Positions 47,697-59,202 of a DNA stretch of 64,000 nt are shown here, one piece after another (the first letter of the stretch is position 1; each line of letters opens with the position of its first letter). Origin of the DNA: Phlebopus portentosus. Its lineage: Eukaryota > Basidiomycota > Agaricomycetes > Boletales > Boletinellaceae. A model generated the notes under the pieces. It worked only from the letters and a program-made list of their open reading frames with translations. It searched no databases and was not told where the DNA came from. The position numbers and the translations under genes are program-made. Location of the stretch: positions 310,001 to 374,000 of the forward strand of contig JAYXKI010000010.1 in NCBI GenBank assembly GCA_037892935.1, given 5' to 3'.

Positions 47697-48501
47697 CAGT
47701 CTTTCTATCTTCTTTTTTTTCATGTATCTCTGTTTTCTTCTCTTCCCAGTCTCATTTCCATCAATACTCGCTGTTGTCTAGTGGATCATTTGCATGCATG
47801 CCTCTCCCTCGAACCCTCTCTTTAGGATCTCATTCATCTAAGAATTCGAGGCTCTATCTTTCTTCTGACCTTCACTTCGCTTCGTTCTTTTCCCCCTCGT
47901 CCCCCATTGCATTGTTCGCCTTCATCTCTCAACTTGCCTTTCCAATGTTATTTTACAGATTCATTTCATTCCTCCTTCAAACTCTTCGCGTTTACAAATG
48001 TTTATGTTTTCCCTCTGATCGGACGAGGATATTTTTTCACACATTATGCTTGACGCTCAGGCCACATACTTTGAAGTTAATACTCAGGGATCGGACATTT
48101 GACAGCTACCAGCGCATCGTAGGTAGTCGACGGCTTGTATTCATGTACAAGATAAATTGTAAATAGCTGATGGCGGAAAATGGGTACGGATACACAGGAA
48201 TAGACAGGTGCCTGCTTTCCAATAATATTGATGTCCTCATAGGCTGCGCGTAGGCGGTCCCCTTGAAGTGTTGAAGCTACGTCTTTCTGATGATGAAGTT
48301 CGTTTAGAAAGAGATTTTACTATACAAATTAGCTCTGCTTTCAACAAAGATGATGATACGAAGCTATAACTATAACTACAATGCCTGCGGAACAAATCGT
48401 GTGGATGAGGCAACATGAGAAGATTCCCAGCATGAGTCCGATAATTAAGTCAGAAATCGAGGATTAGGAACGGACACGTCGAGGGTGCGCTAATGTGGGT
48501 A
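47697..48501. other. Convergent 3' region, Zds and COX subunit
   Basis: Pyrimidine-rich 3' leader of the Zds gene, then AT-rich sequence. No gene seen. Confidence 0.4.
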
Positions 48502-48851
48502 TCATGCGTGTCCACTTTTAATCCTGTATAAGATAATGAGACAGACGGTCCAACAAAAGAGGTGATGCGAGCAACTCTCACATCTGGTACTTTGCGACAA
48601 TGAACGGCGCGGCGAAGAGCGTGCCCGATAGTCCCCAGAAGAAGAGAGCGAACTTTGGCTTGCTGGTATACCCGAAGGGCATGTTCTGTTGTCAGGAAAG
48701 AAAAGGTGGATATGGGCAATGGCGTCTACAAGGAAGCAAGGGGAAGACGTACGTGGCGTACTGCGTTCTCGATATGGATGCCGCGCACTTGTCTAGCGAG
48801 CATGCTTGCTCGTACACGGGGAAGGGCAGCAGAGGCACGGAGGAGCGACAT
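48502..48851 (-). CDS. COX8: Cytochrome c oxidase subunit of the COX7C / yeast Cox8 type
   Basis: Three exons (48851-48753, 48685-48582, 48523-48502) give 74 residues. The N-terminus is a basic presequence (MSLLRASAALPRVRASM). The mature part reads IHIENAVRHNMPFGYTSKPK, FALFFWGLSGTLFAAPFIVA and KYQMIKSGHA, matching the family pattern of a conserved N-lobe, one inner-membrane span and a short basic tail. Role: nuclear-encoded structural subunit of respiratory complex IV. The last exon codes for only seven residues; if its intron is retained the protein simply ends KYQM, so both forms could work. Confidence 0.85.
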
Positions 48852-49974
48852 AGTGGTACGTATGAAGAAAGGTGGTGAACACAGAAATTGGCGAGTTGTG
48901 TCTAAGGGGCTTGTCTACGTGCACCTGCTGATTGATACCAAATCGCCTCCATTATACACTCCGTTTTATACACCCGCGAAAGACTCAGTCACGTTGGTTG
49001 GCGTCTCAATTGAATTGTGTCTTTGATGTTTAGACACACAGACGCGAGGCGGTTGCTTTCGGGAGATCATCACCCGTCTTTACACGGCTTGTATATTTTC
49101 CTTTTTAGTCAACCATGGGCGCTCTCGGAGTGTCTTGGACGCTCTAAACTCGGATCCGTGTTGCACATCGGGAGTACTTTTTGGACCAATTTAGCATAAC
49201 CTTCGGAGGACTTCGTTACAATCATTCGTAGATAGAGCTTGAATCGGGGAAACGTGATGTCAAATCATCGTTCGGAAGAGATGTTTCGAACACCGGAACA
49301 ACAGACATTACCGCACCGAAACGTCTTGCAGCTAACTCACAGAAGGGAGACAGCAACGAACAATAGTTTGGTGGTAATCTTTCGATGGCGTTAATGAGGT
49401 AGGAAGAAGATGTCGATCACAGAAGCATGAGAAGTAAACTTCACGTGCCCGCTCAAAGGCTTTGCCAAACAGGAACAAATATACGTACAGTACGAAGCTT
49501 CGCACGGGAAACTTCGGTCTCCGCTTTGCACGTTGACCCGAAAGTCTCACTCCTTGCTCACTCACCGTTGTCTAAACCATTTTCCCGTCGTGTTTCATCC
49601 TCCCTTCGCGACAATACAAACATCTAGTCTTACATAATTCTGAAATTTGTGGTCATATGAAACACAATCAACAAATACGGCTCTTCGAAGACTTTTTCGA
49701 AACAGACACTTTCTTTCGCAACTGATAAGGCGTGACCTTCGATAACAAGGAGAACAAACGGTGCATTAGTATCGTGTCAACGTTACAGGCCGGTACAGTT
49801 ACAAGAATAGAGACAACAGGACATATTAATACAGTAGGCTGTTTCGGAATACAACCTGTCATTCAACGCTAACGAGAAACCAGGCATTCTCATAAGTTTA
49901 GACTTGACGCAGGCACCTCTGATCAACAAAGTGAGCGGATTCCTGGGATCTTTGCAGACAACCTAAGTTGTTAG
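48852..49974. other. Intergenic region
   Basis: No gene recognised in 1.1 kb. It contains the COX promoter and the 3' flank of the next minus-strand gene. Confidence 0.4.
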
Positions 49975-51122
49975 CTACATTGAACATGGATAGACGCTCA
50001 CAATATCAACGCATTTACGTTCAAAGAACGCGCGCACTTCTGCATCCTCGCCACGAGTGATCTTATACTCTCGTTGACATTCCTCATCAAAATACTCAGT
50101 CTTCCAAGGATCCGTCCAGCGCACGCGCTCGAGTTCTGGCAGGATCCTCGCCAATGACGTCGTAGCCGAAGCTTCTCGATTGATCATATCGGGCAGCTCG
50201 CCGAATTTTGGGCAAAGCTTGCAGACTCTGAAATCGCATCGCTGTGTTTCGTGCCTATCGACGTGATATAGCCGTGCGTAGTTGAACTGCCGGACTGGAA
50301 CCAATGATGCATGCATGGAAAGTAACTGCAAACTTTGCAGCTTGTGCAAGCTTTCGCCAAGCATCTCGATAAAGACATGAAGCATGATGTCCTGAAAAGT
50401 CTTGATCGGTCTTCAGTTGGATTTATTCAATAACATGAAACTCGACATACAAATTCGAAGTTCAGTAATGAGAAACCCATCGTCTCCAGAAGAAATTCCT
50501 CAGCGCGTGTCGTTTTCGTCATAGGAGGAAAAGTTGAGAGCCGTAGCTCAAGGAGATTTGGGAAGTCGATCCTTAATGAAGATAGATACATGCTGATACA
50601 GGTGAGATCAAGTCTTTGTAAGCGCTGCGCCAACGGTGTCGCCTGCAAACAAGTCAAGATTGAACAATCGGTGCAGGTAATTGCTAGGGATTCAAGATTG
50701 GCGAATCGTGGAGCGAGACGCGAGTACTCCCTCAATGGCAACCTTAATGCATCGATCTGTATCAACAAATGCCTGATGTAGAGTATCAAATTAGTATGGA
50801 TTCCAACGCATAATGAACAAGACTCAGAAGCAGGAGAAAAGATTAGCAGTTCTGACCTTACATACTCGAGTGGAAACGACAGTGTGAGAATTTCCTTCGG
50901 GTGCCTTACATACACGCTGGAAATAGGTCCCGAGTGTTCCAAGTACTCAACTAGGGAACGGAATCTATGACAGGATGCCTTGAAGCCTCGGATCAAGGTG
51001 AAATCATCGGCTGGAGGGAAGAAAGCATGCGAAGGTAAACTGGACGATTCTACGGCTGCCTTAAGGATGTGAAGCCAGAGCTCGCTGGGAAGGTGAACCG
51101 AGTCTTCCAGCTCGGGGGACAT
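49975..51122 (-). CDS. F-box-like protein of the FFPP family, copy 3
   Basis: Start chosen at 51,122 (MSPELEDSVHLPSELWLHIL) by analogy with the other copies; the frame stays open to an ATG at 51,218. Segments: HAFFPPADDFTLIRGFKASC, LRLPLREYSRLAPRFANLES, LQRLDLTCIS, FPNLLELRLSTFPP, an intron with GTATGT donor near 50,450, HKLQSLQLLSMHASLV, ILPELERVRWTDPWKTEY. Same architecture as the 37 kb copy but only moderately alike, so an older relative. Three exons. Likely ubiquitin-ligase adaptor type; inference only. Confidence 0.7.
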
Positions 51123-51377
51123 CGCGATGGTGGTAGGAGACAATGTATCGAAACCGAGGTCTCGTGCCGCTTCACGAATCTTCGTCATCCAACACTCAGG
51201 CTTTGGTCTTATTGACATGCTTACCGAAACGGGTGCAATTACTAATCATACAGAAAAGGTTCCGCACGCACATAAGAAGAAGCAAAATAATCCCTTTGAA
51301 TATGAATTTTCACCCGGCTGCTTTCCTAAAAATGCCGACCAATCAGTTGCATATGTGCGTATAGAAATGAATGGAGC

Positions 51378-52505
51378 TTACAAGGACGATGAGGTTAAAT
51401 TGAGATTGAGCACAGGGATGATTATTCCGTCATCGGATCTATCAATGCGATATTCCCTCTGAAGCTCCTTCTCATGACAGACCACCTTCCATATATTCAC
51501 CCAGCGAATGCGCTCTAGCGCAGGCAGATATCCGGCCACTTCTTGTGAAGCTAATTTCTCTTTCAGGAGTATAGCCTGAGTTTCATACGCCTGGAGTCCC
51601 CGAAGTACTTTGCATTCCTTGATGTTACAAGGATCTCGTCGATGCATTATTCTGTGGGACAGATATACGTGGTTGTATTGAGAATACGAGGCGAGAGTAA
51701 CGTGGAGAGACAGGAATCGTAAGCGCTGGAGTTTGATGACGCTCTTCTTCAGTCCTTCGGCGAACCAGAGAAGTAGCGAAGGCTGATGAGGGCATTCATT
51801 GAATACAGATTTATAGTAAATTCAAGAAAGTACTCACAAAACTCAAACCCTTCACAGCAGGGCTGAAAGTTTCCAACATGAATGAAGATGCGTGAGAGTC
51901 CCTCTCCCTCGGTCCAACTCTTGAAAGCTGCAATTCGACGAGATTCGGGAAGTCGAGCGCTAGATGGCAGAGGTCCGTATCCTTACTAGTTAGATGGAGT
52001 CGCCGGAGGCTTTGCCGAAGTGGAAGTAGAGTAAGGCGAGATGTCAGTATGTCGGTGTTTGATGTAAATATGATTGAAAGTGATTCGATGTTAACCAAAG
52101 GTCCGAAGAGACTTCCAAATTCCCAAGAGCCGATCGAATAAACGCTATCTTGTATCTCCAAATGTCTGAAAATTGGATATCATTTGTAAGTCTGACAACC
52201 AAAGCAATTCTGTAAAATCTGAGATACCGCAGTTCTCCTGGAGGTGCGGACATCTTCCGTATATCTCTGACATGGCAGACAGATATGAGGTGGTCGCACA
52301 TCAAGAGTTCGGTGCGAGCCGACAAAGCACGAAATCGTCGAGAAACATTCTTTAATCCATGCAAGGGTGTTATATCGATTCCAGGAGGGAAGAACATGCT
52401 ATGCTCGTGCCAATCAGGCGTGGGAGGCTGAACCAAGATCTGCAGGATGCAAAGCCAGATTTCATTGGGCAAGTCAAGAAGCGCTTGCTCTATGGGCGAT
52501 TCCAT
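51378..52505 (-). CDS. F-box-like protein of the FFPP family, copy 4
   Basis: ATG at 52,505 gives LPNEIWLCILQILVQPP, then FFPPGIDITPLHGLKNVSRRF, exon 2 from about 52,160 (LEIQDSVYSIG, LVNIESLSIIF, LRRLHLTSKDTD, FPNLVELQLSRVGP), and a last exon with VIKLQRLRFLSLHV, LPALERIRWVNIWKVV and stop at 51,378. Tandem on the same strand as copy 3, 0.26 kb apart. Frame appears continuous across two introns. Confidence 0.7.
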
Positions 52506-52748
52506 CGTCGGGGCCGCTGGAGATTACGGGGAACCGGCCAGATGGCATCGATGTAAGTTAAGAACGGGTTGAGTGAGATTTTCACAGGTTCAGGTTGTGC
52601 CACGACCTAATTCAAACTCCGAGATTTAAAGGATCGACGTGATCCGCTCTTAAATAACGTCACGTGCAGTGCGAAACGCGTGTTCCTGAGTTCCTGGCGC
52701 GTCCGATCCACGTTTTACCTTCAACCGCGATCTCAACATCTAGCTACG

Positions 52749-53598
52749 ATGCCGCACAACCGCCTGCCGCTGACTTCTCGTCCTCTCGACTTGATATATT
52801 TCCTATTCTTCCTCGTACGTATCTTAATTCGCGAACATCTCGCCTGACGCGTGTCTGAGAGATCTTTGTGGTTTTCGTCGATCCGCCTTGATAGATACAT
52901 ATCCCAGTGACTCTTCTGGTTGATATCCAAGCTCTTTATCCGCCTCAATATGTGCCAGAGCAGCTGAAGAGCCTGACAAACTGGTACCTGCAATGGTCTG
53001 CCGATCCTGTCATTGCGGGCGCCTTCGATTTGAACGGCCCTCCTGCACTCTGGGTGTGGTTCAAGAGTTTCTTGATACTTGAAGCGTGAGTTGTTATCAT
53101 CCAACTATATGGGTTAGTGTGAATACCCTTGTAATTAACTGACGCTCTCTTGTTAGTATATTCCAACTTCCCGTCTTCCTCGTTGGCATTCGGGCGCTCT
53201 GGAAAGGTCCGTACTCAAATTCTCCCGAACTCTAGAACTTTCAAATTAGCTGACACCTTCAAAACACAGATTCTCACACTGCCTATCCACTTCTCCTGAT
53301 CTACTCCGCCTCAAGCGCAACGACTACCATAGCCTGCATAACTACCATCCTCCGCACGCCCATCTCCTCCACGCCCGTCCCAGCCACGCTCCTCACACCC
53401 TTCTCCGACCTCCCAAAGTCTGCTCTCGGGCAGACGGCACTGACAATCACCCCGGAGCAGAGGACGATCCTCCTCGCGAGCTACGTCCCCTTCTTGCTCG
53501 TGCCCTTGTTGATGTGCGTTGATATGGCGGTGCGCGTCGCGGGTCTCGTCGCCGCCGGCTTGCGCGCGCAAGGAAGGAAGACTCTCAAGTTCGAATAA
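52749..53598 (+). CDS. EXPERA-domain membrane protein (TMEM97 / sigma-2 receptor-like)
   Basis: Four exons (52749-52814, 52895-53085, 53157-53206, 53270-53598) give 211 residues. The start MPHNRLPLTSRPLDLIYFLFF, then IHIPVTLLVDIQALYPPQYV, LWVWFKSFLILEAIFQLPVF and a last span YVPFLLVPLLMCVDMAVRV fit the four-span EXPERA fold shared by TMEM97 and sterol isomerase EBP. The paired acidic site is present (Asp in LVDIQ, Glu in LILEA). Expected in the ER, linked to sterol handling. The C-terminus is basic (RAQGRKTLKFE), like an ER retrieval tail. A 35-residue extra loop lies between spans 3 and 4. Confidence 0.88.
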
Positions 53599-54247
53599 AC
53601 GCTGCTTGGAGATATATACTAGTATAACCTCATCTCCTTGATCGCTTTTTCCATCTGATTGTATCCATCTCTTTTGCTTACACGTATGCCATCCACTTAT
53701 TTCGATTCACACAGGGGTTCTTGGCATTTGTCTATACCCTATCCTAAACCTTTTACTTTGTCACTTCCCCCTCCTTTTCCTGCTACTGAACGGATGTACC
53801 TTTAACGACTGCGAGTTCCGCGCGTGTACTCTGACCTTTGGCTGAATCATCATTCCTAAATTCTAAACATTGTATTCACGACGACGAACACGAATCTTTA
53901 ATGTCATCGTCAGTGAGCAAAGACAGGTTAACTATTCGTAAGCACATGGTTCCTCTCCGATCATGAAATAACTAAATAAGAAAACATCAAGATGCAATGG
54001 AGATGGGGGGGATGGGAAGATGAAACATATTAGTACGGGTACATGCTTCTTTTTTTTTTCGTTCTTGTTTGGTTGTTGTGTTTGAGGAGGGAGGGAAGCC
54101 GGGGAGCACGGGAGCAAGGGAGCAAGGTAACGCACTAAAAAAAATCTCCCAAAAGACATAAATGGCTAAGTGTGGGATCACCCAAAGGAAAGCGAATAAA
54201 GTCGAATCGAATAAAAAAGATGGATATGGATGATCCTTGTAGCTCTT
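53599..54247. other. Convergent 3' region
   Basis: 3' ends of the EXPERA gene and the first ZIP gene; a T11 tract lies near 54,050. No gene seen. Confidence 0.4.
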
Positions 54248-55663
54248 TCATGCCCACCGACCAAGGAGGGCCATAAGACCTGCGCCGAGGATCATGCATC
54301 CGCAGGCATAAGCAAGCCTCTTATTATTCTCGCCCTGCATATCGGAGCTGAACAAGAACTCATGCGCCAGCAACTCGACGAGACCGGTGTACAAGAGCAC
54401 GCCGGCACTGAGCGCATCCATGATTCCAGAGACCGCTGATGCCTTTCCAGATTCGGGATTGTACGTTGATCGCACGCCGAGCCCGGCAGCGATCCCCACG
54501 GGCGTTGTGACCCCGTACAGAACAGCCCCGATATACGCAACGTGGTTGTACCCGGACGGCAAAGTGAGGTACGCCAGACGAGACCCGAGACCCAACCCTT
54601 CGAATATTTCTAAATCACCGGACTATGATGAGACTGCCTTCCGTAGGGGACTGAATGAAAGATTCAAACTTACGATGGAAAACAAGCACAACGAACAGAA
54701 CTTTGAAATCCTCATCGACGGCGAGAGTGAGACCAATGAGCACACTATGCAGGACGACACCGAACTCCAGAACACAGATTCCGATAATTTGTGATATTGC
54801 CGATTCTTTTAGTGGATCTGCTTTTAGGATGACAACATCGTCGTCAAGGGCGGGTATTTGTCCTCCTTGAGTCCGCCTCTTCTCATCGTCACTCGAGCGG
54901 GAAGGTGGTGTATAATCAGCCGCACCGCGGGCTGGCGCGGCTGCCTCCGGACCATGTGCAGCATGCCCGCCTCCAACATCGTGTCCGTGCGCATCTACCA
55001 CCACAAGGCGTTCGTTCAACACTATATACATGGCATGGAAAGCTTCTCGTAGTTTCGAGAGACATACCATAAGTGACCCCAAGCTTCCTTAACTTGGCTG
55101 TCCCCCACCGGAAAGCAATCAACTCAGCAAGGAACATCACGAATACACTGAGCATGCATAGTGCGAGGGCCCAGGGCTAAGCAAGGTCGAAGTCAGTAAC
55201 GACCTCAATCGGATCGATAGGGTTAGGTACGCACATAGATTTGCCAGTTACCCGTGAGGCAGGAGCTTCCAAGCGCTTCAATCGCCGGGGCGAGAAGGTG
55301 TATGAAGGCGGTAGCAATGATGACGCCCGAACCAAAGTACTTCGCGAAACTGAGAATCAAGGATAAATAAGCGGCCCAAAACAAAATCTTATAATAAATA
55401 AAAAAAAACAGAAAAATATTGACGCACTCAAAGACAGATTTCGGGATGACGTGCTTCAGCCTCGTTCTGCGGGCGATGATGGGGAACAAGGCGGCAGCCG
55501 TCGAGCCGACCAGGATGATGAATATGGAGGCAATGCGGAGGCCGAAGTGGACGTCGGAACCACCGCCGCTACCGCAGTTGACTTCCTCTTCCTCCTCAGC
55601 GCCGGCGTCCTCAGCAAGCGCATCTGTGGATGATGGGATATCGCTGGATACGATCGACGACAT
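54248..55663 (-). CDS. ZIP-family plasma-membrane zinc transporter, copy 1
   Basis: Five exons (55663-55428, 55349-55235, 55176-55068, 54994-54674, 54609-54248), 380 residues. Spans include FGLRIASIFIILVGSTAAAL, YFGSGVIIATAFIHLLAPA, ALALCMLSVFVMFLAELIAF, the metal-site pair LHSVLIGLTLAV and VFHQIFEGLGLGSRL, and a C-terminal SAGVLLYTGLVELLAHEF, ending LLGRWA. The cytosolic loop is His-rich (AHGHDVGGGHAAHG), as in Zrt1/Zrt2. Role: zinc uptake into the cytosol. An acidic EEEEE stretch near residue 25 lies outside the membrane. Paralogue follows upstream at 57.8-59.2 kb with all four introns in the same places. Confidence 0.93.
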
Positions 55664-57815
55664 CGGTCAATCCGAAGCGCAACGTAAGTGGCGAAGAAGC
55701 AGGCAGGGGGGGTGATAGCGGTTGGTGATGGGTGATGATGATGATGGCGAACTCTAAGGTGCCGTCAGCCCGACCGAGGGAGGAAGCAAGAAGAGGGGCA
55801 GAAAGAGTGCCCTTTTGAGCGCGTGGGTGTTTCTCTTCCTCTTGCCTAGTTCACTGCATCCACATTATTATTTGTAAAAAAGCAGCAACAGAAAATGGGG
55901 TCCCTGACTGGGAGGGTACTCACTCCGTCGATTACCCCTCCCGCTCCTTTCCCTTTCGGACTCGATCAGCCAATCACTTTTCTCACAATTGATATACACA
56001 CACAATGTGACACCCGATCGCACTCGGCCGCCTGCGTGTATACGGTACTCCAGCTCTGGGGGGAGGGTATCAATCATCAATCATCAATCATCCAAAGGCA
56101 CAGAAGGTGGATGCCAAGACTTGTTGTGGAGACAGGCCGGCCAGAAGAAGAATCCTCGGAGCTCGCTATATCATATATAATAATGTTTCGGGTTGTCTCG
56201 AACAGGCAGGGCGGTCCCAGGTCTCGCCGGTCATGGAATCATCGCAGGCGAAAGCACTGGCGAGACGAGTTGGTGCCTCCCCGAAGTAACTCTCTATACA
56301 ACCTATCTGATGCCGGTAAGACGCAAGATAAGTGTGTTATGTTACTAATTGAGAAACCTTAAACGCGCGTATATACGCAGATATACGCACGGAGCCCTAG
56401 CATTGCCACTGCCTCGTCACATTGTATTCGCCCAGCCCAGGCAGTATGTACTTCCGTCGCCTCGCATGCCGGCCACAATGGAAACTTCAGGAACAAACAA
56501 CTATTGCACAAGATCCGTCAAATCTTCCGCAACTTATCTTCCGTCTCCTCCATCGTCGTCGTTATGACCAGGCTAGGCACGACTGAAACAGTTCCAACAA
56601 TGATCGCTGCAAGCGACATTGGCTTGTGACTGTTCCAGTCTGTGCAGCGTGCACATGGTCCACAAACAAAAACGAAAACAATCACGCACCGCACGGGATG
56701 CCGTGCCGGCTGCGATAAACCGATAACTGTCAAGACAGAGAGACAGGAGGAAAGGGGGAAAAAAAATTCTTGTGAAAAAGTAGGGTCGTTCCTGAGACTG
56801 AAACCCTCGCAGTCACAGAGTGTGTATGTACGGGCCCACAGACCTGGAAGGCGGAGACCGTGACTTCAGGAGTTGTCGGTCGAGCAAGAACGACGAGCAA
56901 GGTGCTCACCCGGAACCGTCGTCGAGTCGTCGAGTCGCCGCCACCTAGAAGCAGGCCTTCCAAGTTCAGGTGATCAGCGCAGTTCGGGAAATGGCATGAG
57001 ACATTACCTTCCCCAATCCCGTTGACGTTTCTCTCTCCAATAAATGCTTCCCTTCTACGCAATGAATCACGGTCGCTTTATAAACGTAGTACATACACTA
57101 TGACGATAAGAAAGGGACGTTCATCAGAATGAAGAATCAAGTAAGGGGCCAAATCAATAAACATCTCAACCTTAAAACGTCAAAGGTCGACGGCACTAGT
57201 GCACTGAAACGGTTAATGTTTAGTCAACAGTACTGACCTGCCAAAAACGTGTCAGAAACGAACATACCTTTCATACGCTTGCGCATAAAGCCAGCTAGAC
57301 CAGCTATATGGATACTCTCATCGCCTCCCAAAACCTATTTAGAGCCGATCATCATATAAACTTGCGTGGATCCGCAAACTCTAGATTCATGCGAAGATAG
57401 ATCGAACTAGCACAAGAGCTGTGCCTTTGGCCATGCCGATAGATGTGTTGCCGCAAGCAGTCAGTCACTGATCATTCAAGATTGTAGGAAACGTGGAGCG
57501 AATAGCGAATAGTGAGTAAGCCTTCGGTGGTACTTGCAATGCTCCTGTCCTCAGATAACCAATGAGTAATAGATGACGAAAACGTCGAGAACAAGGATAA
57601 GATTAGTACGGGTACATTTTCTGACCGATATGCTATTCCGAAACGAAGAAATGGTGAAGAAGCGTCAGAAGAATTATCATAAAGAGTCTGACTCTGATGA
57701 AGAAAGCAGGAAAAAGCAGGAAAACAAGCACTGAGGCAAGAAACGCTTCAACTAGGCGAGAAGGACGGATGACGCCTTCCCTAGGGCGTCGTTTCCGTAT
57801 CCTCGTAGAGCAACT
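55664..57815. other. Inter-ZIP region
   Basis: No gene recognised in 2.1 kb. The first part is the promoter of ZIP copy 1. CCTGACTG...GGTACTCAC near 55,903 and the 19-mer cgcaatgaatcacggtcgc at 57,058-57,076 both recur upstream of ZIP copy 2 (near 59,641 and at 60,466-60,484), so this region was duplicated with the gene. Confidence 0.5.
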
Positions 57816-59202
57816 CTATGCCCACCTTCCAAGAAGCGCCATAATCCCCGCCCCAGAAAGCATGCACAGACAAACATACGTAAGTCTCTTATTGCTCGCT
57901 GCCTGCATCTCGGGGCTGAACAAGAACTCGTGCGCAAGCAGCTCCACGAGACCGGTGTATATGAGCACCCCAGCGCTGAGTGCGTCCATCACGCCAGAGA
58001 CGATCGACGCTGTCTTTGAGTCTGGGTTGTACGTTGTGCGCACACCGAGGCCCGCGGCGATCCCGATGGGCGTTGTGAGTCCGTAGGCTAGAGCACCAAC
58101 GTATGCGACGTAGTTGTACTTGATGGGCAGCGTTAGGTATGCGAGACGTGATCCGAGACCCAGACCTTCGAACATTTCTATTGAAAATATCTTGAGCTCT
58201 CGCAGAGGTGATTCAGGTAAAGTACGGACTTACGATGGAAAACAAGCACGACGAAGAGCACCTTGAAGTCCGGGTCAACCGCGAGCGTCAGTCCAATGAG
58301 CACACTATGCAGGATAATTCCAAATTCAAGGATGAAAATGCCAATAATCTGTGAAATCGCCGATTCCTTCAGTGGGTCGGCTTGCAGGACAACGACGTCG
58401 TCTCCTCCGGCCAATTGTGCGCTCGATTTAGGTCTCTTCTCGCCATTGCTTCCTTGTGAAGCACCATCGTCTCTGGACCCTGCGCGAACGATGCCAGTCT
58501 CGGGACCATGCCCGGCGTGAACGCTACCGGCATCGTGTCCATGAGCATCTTAAGAAAAGAAGCTAGTTAGTGCTTGATGATGACCTTCACAACTGGAGAT
58601 TTACCATATGTGATGCCGAGCTTCTGCAGTTTGGCTGTACCCCATCGAAAGGCGATGAGCTCGGCAAAGAAGATCAAGAATATACTGAGCATGCACAACG
58701 CGAGGGCCCAGGGCTAGGTACGCATTCGATACGAATCATAGGATCAACATGAAGTCAGGGTATTCTTAGGGATGAACAACACACATAGCTTGTCCATGCG
58801 CCCGTGAGACATGGAGATCCAAGCTCGTCGATGGCAGGGTCAAGAAGATGGATGAAGGCGGTGGCTATAATGACACCCGAACCAAAGTACTTCCCAAAGC
58901 TACGAAAAGAAAAAAAAAAGAGGGTTCAGATTTTAACCTTAACAGTCGATCAAACCTAATAAAACATACTCGAAAGCCTCTCTGGGTATCACATTGCGTA
59001 GTCTTGAACGACGGGCGATGATAGGGAAGAACGCGCCAATCATCGAGCTGATCATGATGATGAATACAGAGGCAACGCGTAAACCGAAGAAAATGTCGGG
59101 ATTGTTGCCAGAACCGCAGTCTGTGCTGTCATCATCATCACCGCTGTCGGAGGCAGCATCTGTCGGCACTGGTAGAGCGCTGGTTGTGTCCGAGGACGAC
59201 AT
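57816..59202 (-). CDS. ZIP-family plasma-membrane zinc transporter, copy 2
   Basis: Five exons (59202-58970, 58899-58785, 58713-58605, 58548-58234, 58177-57816), 377 residues, intron positions identical to copy 1. Metal-site helices read LHSVLIGLTLAV and VFHQMFEGLGLGSRL; last span SAGVLIYTGLVELLAHEF; end LLGRWA. The loop is also His-rich (AHGHDAGSVHAGHG). N-terminal acidic run is DDDD rather than EEEEE. All transport residues are intact, so both copies are probably active, perhaps with different affinity or regulation. Confidence 0.93.
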
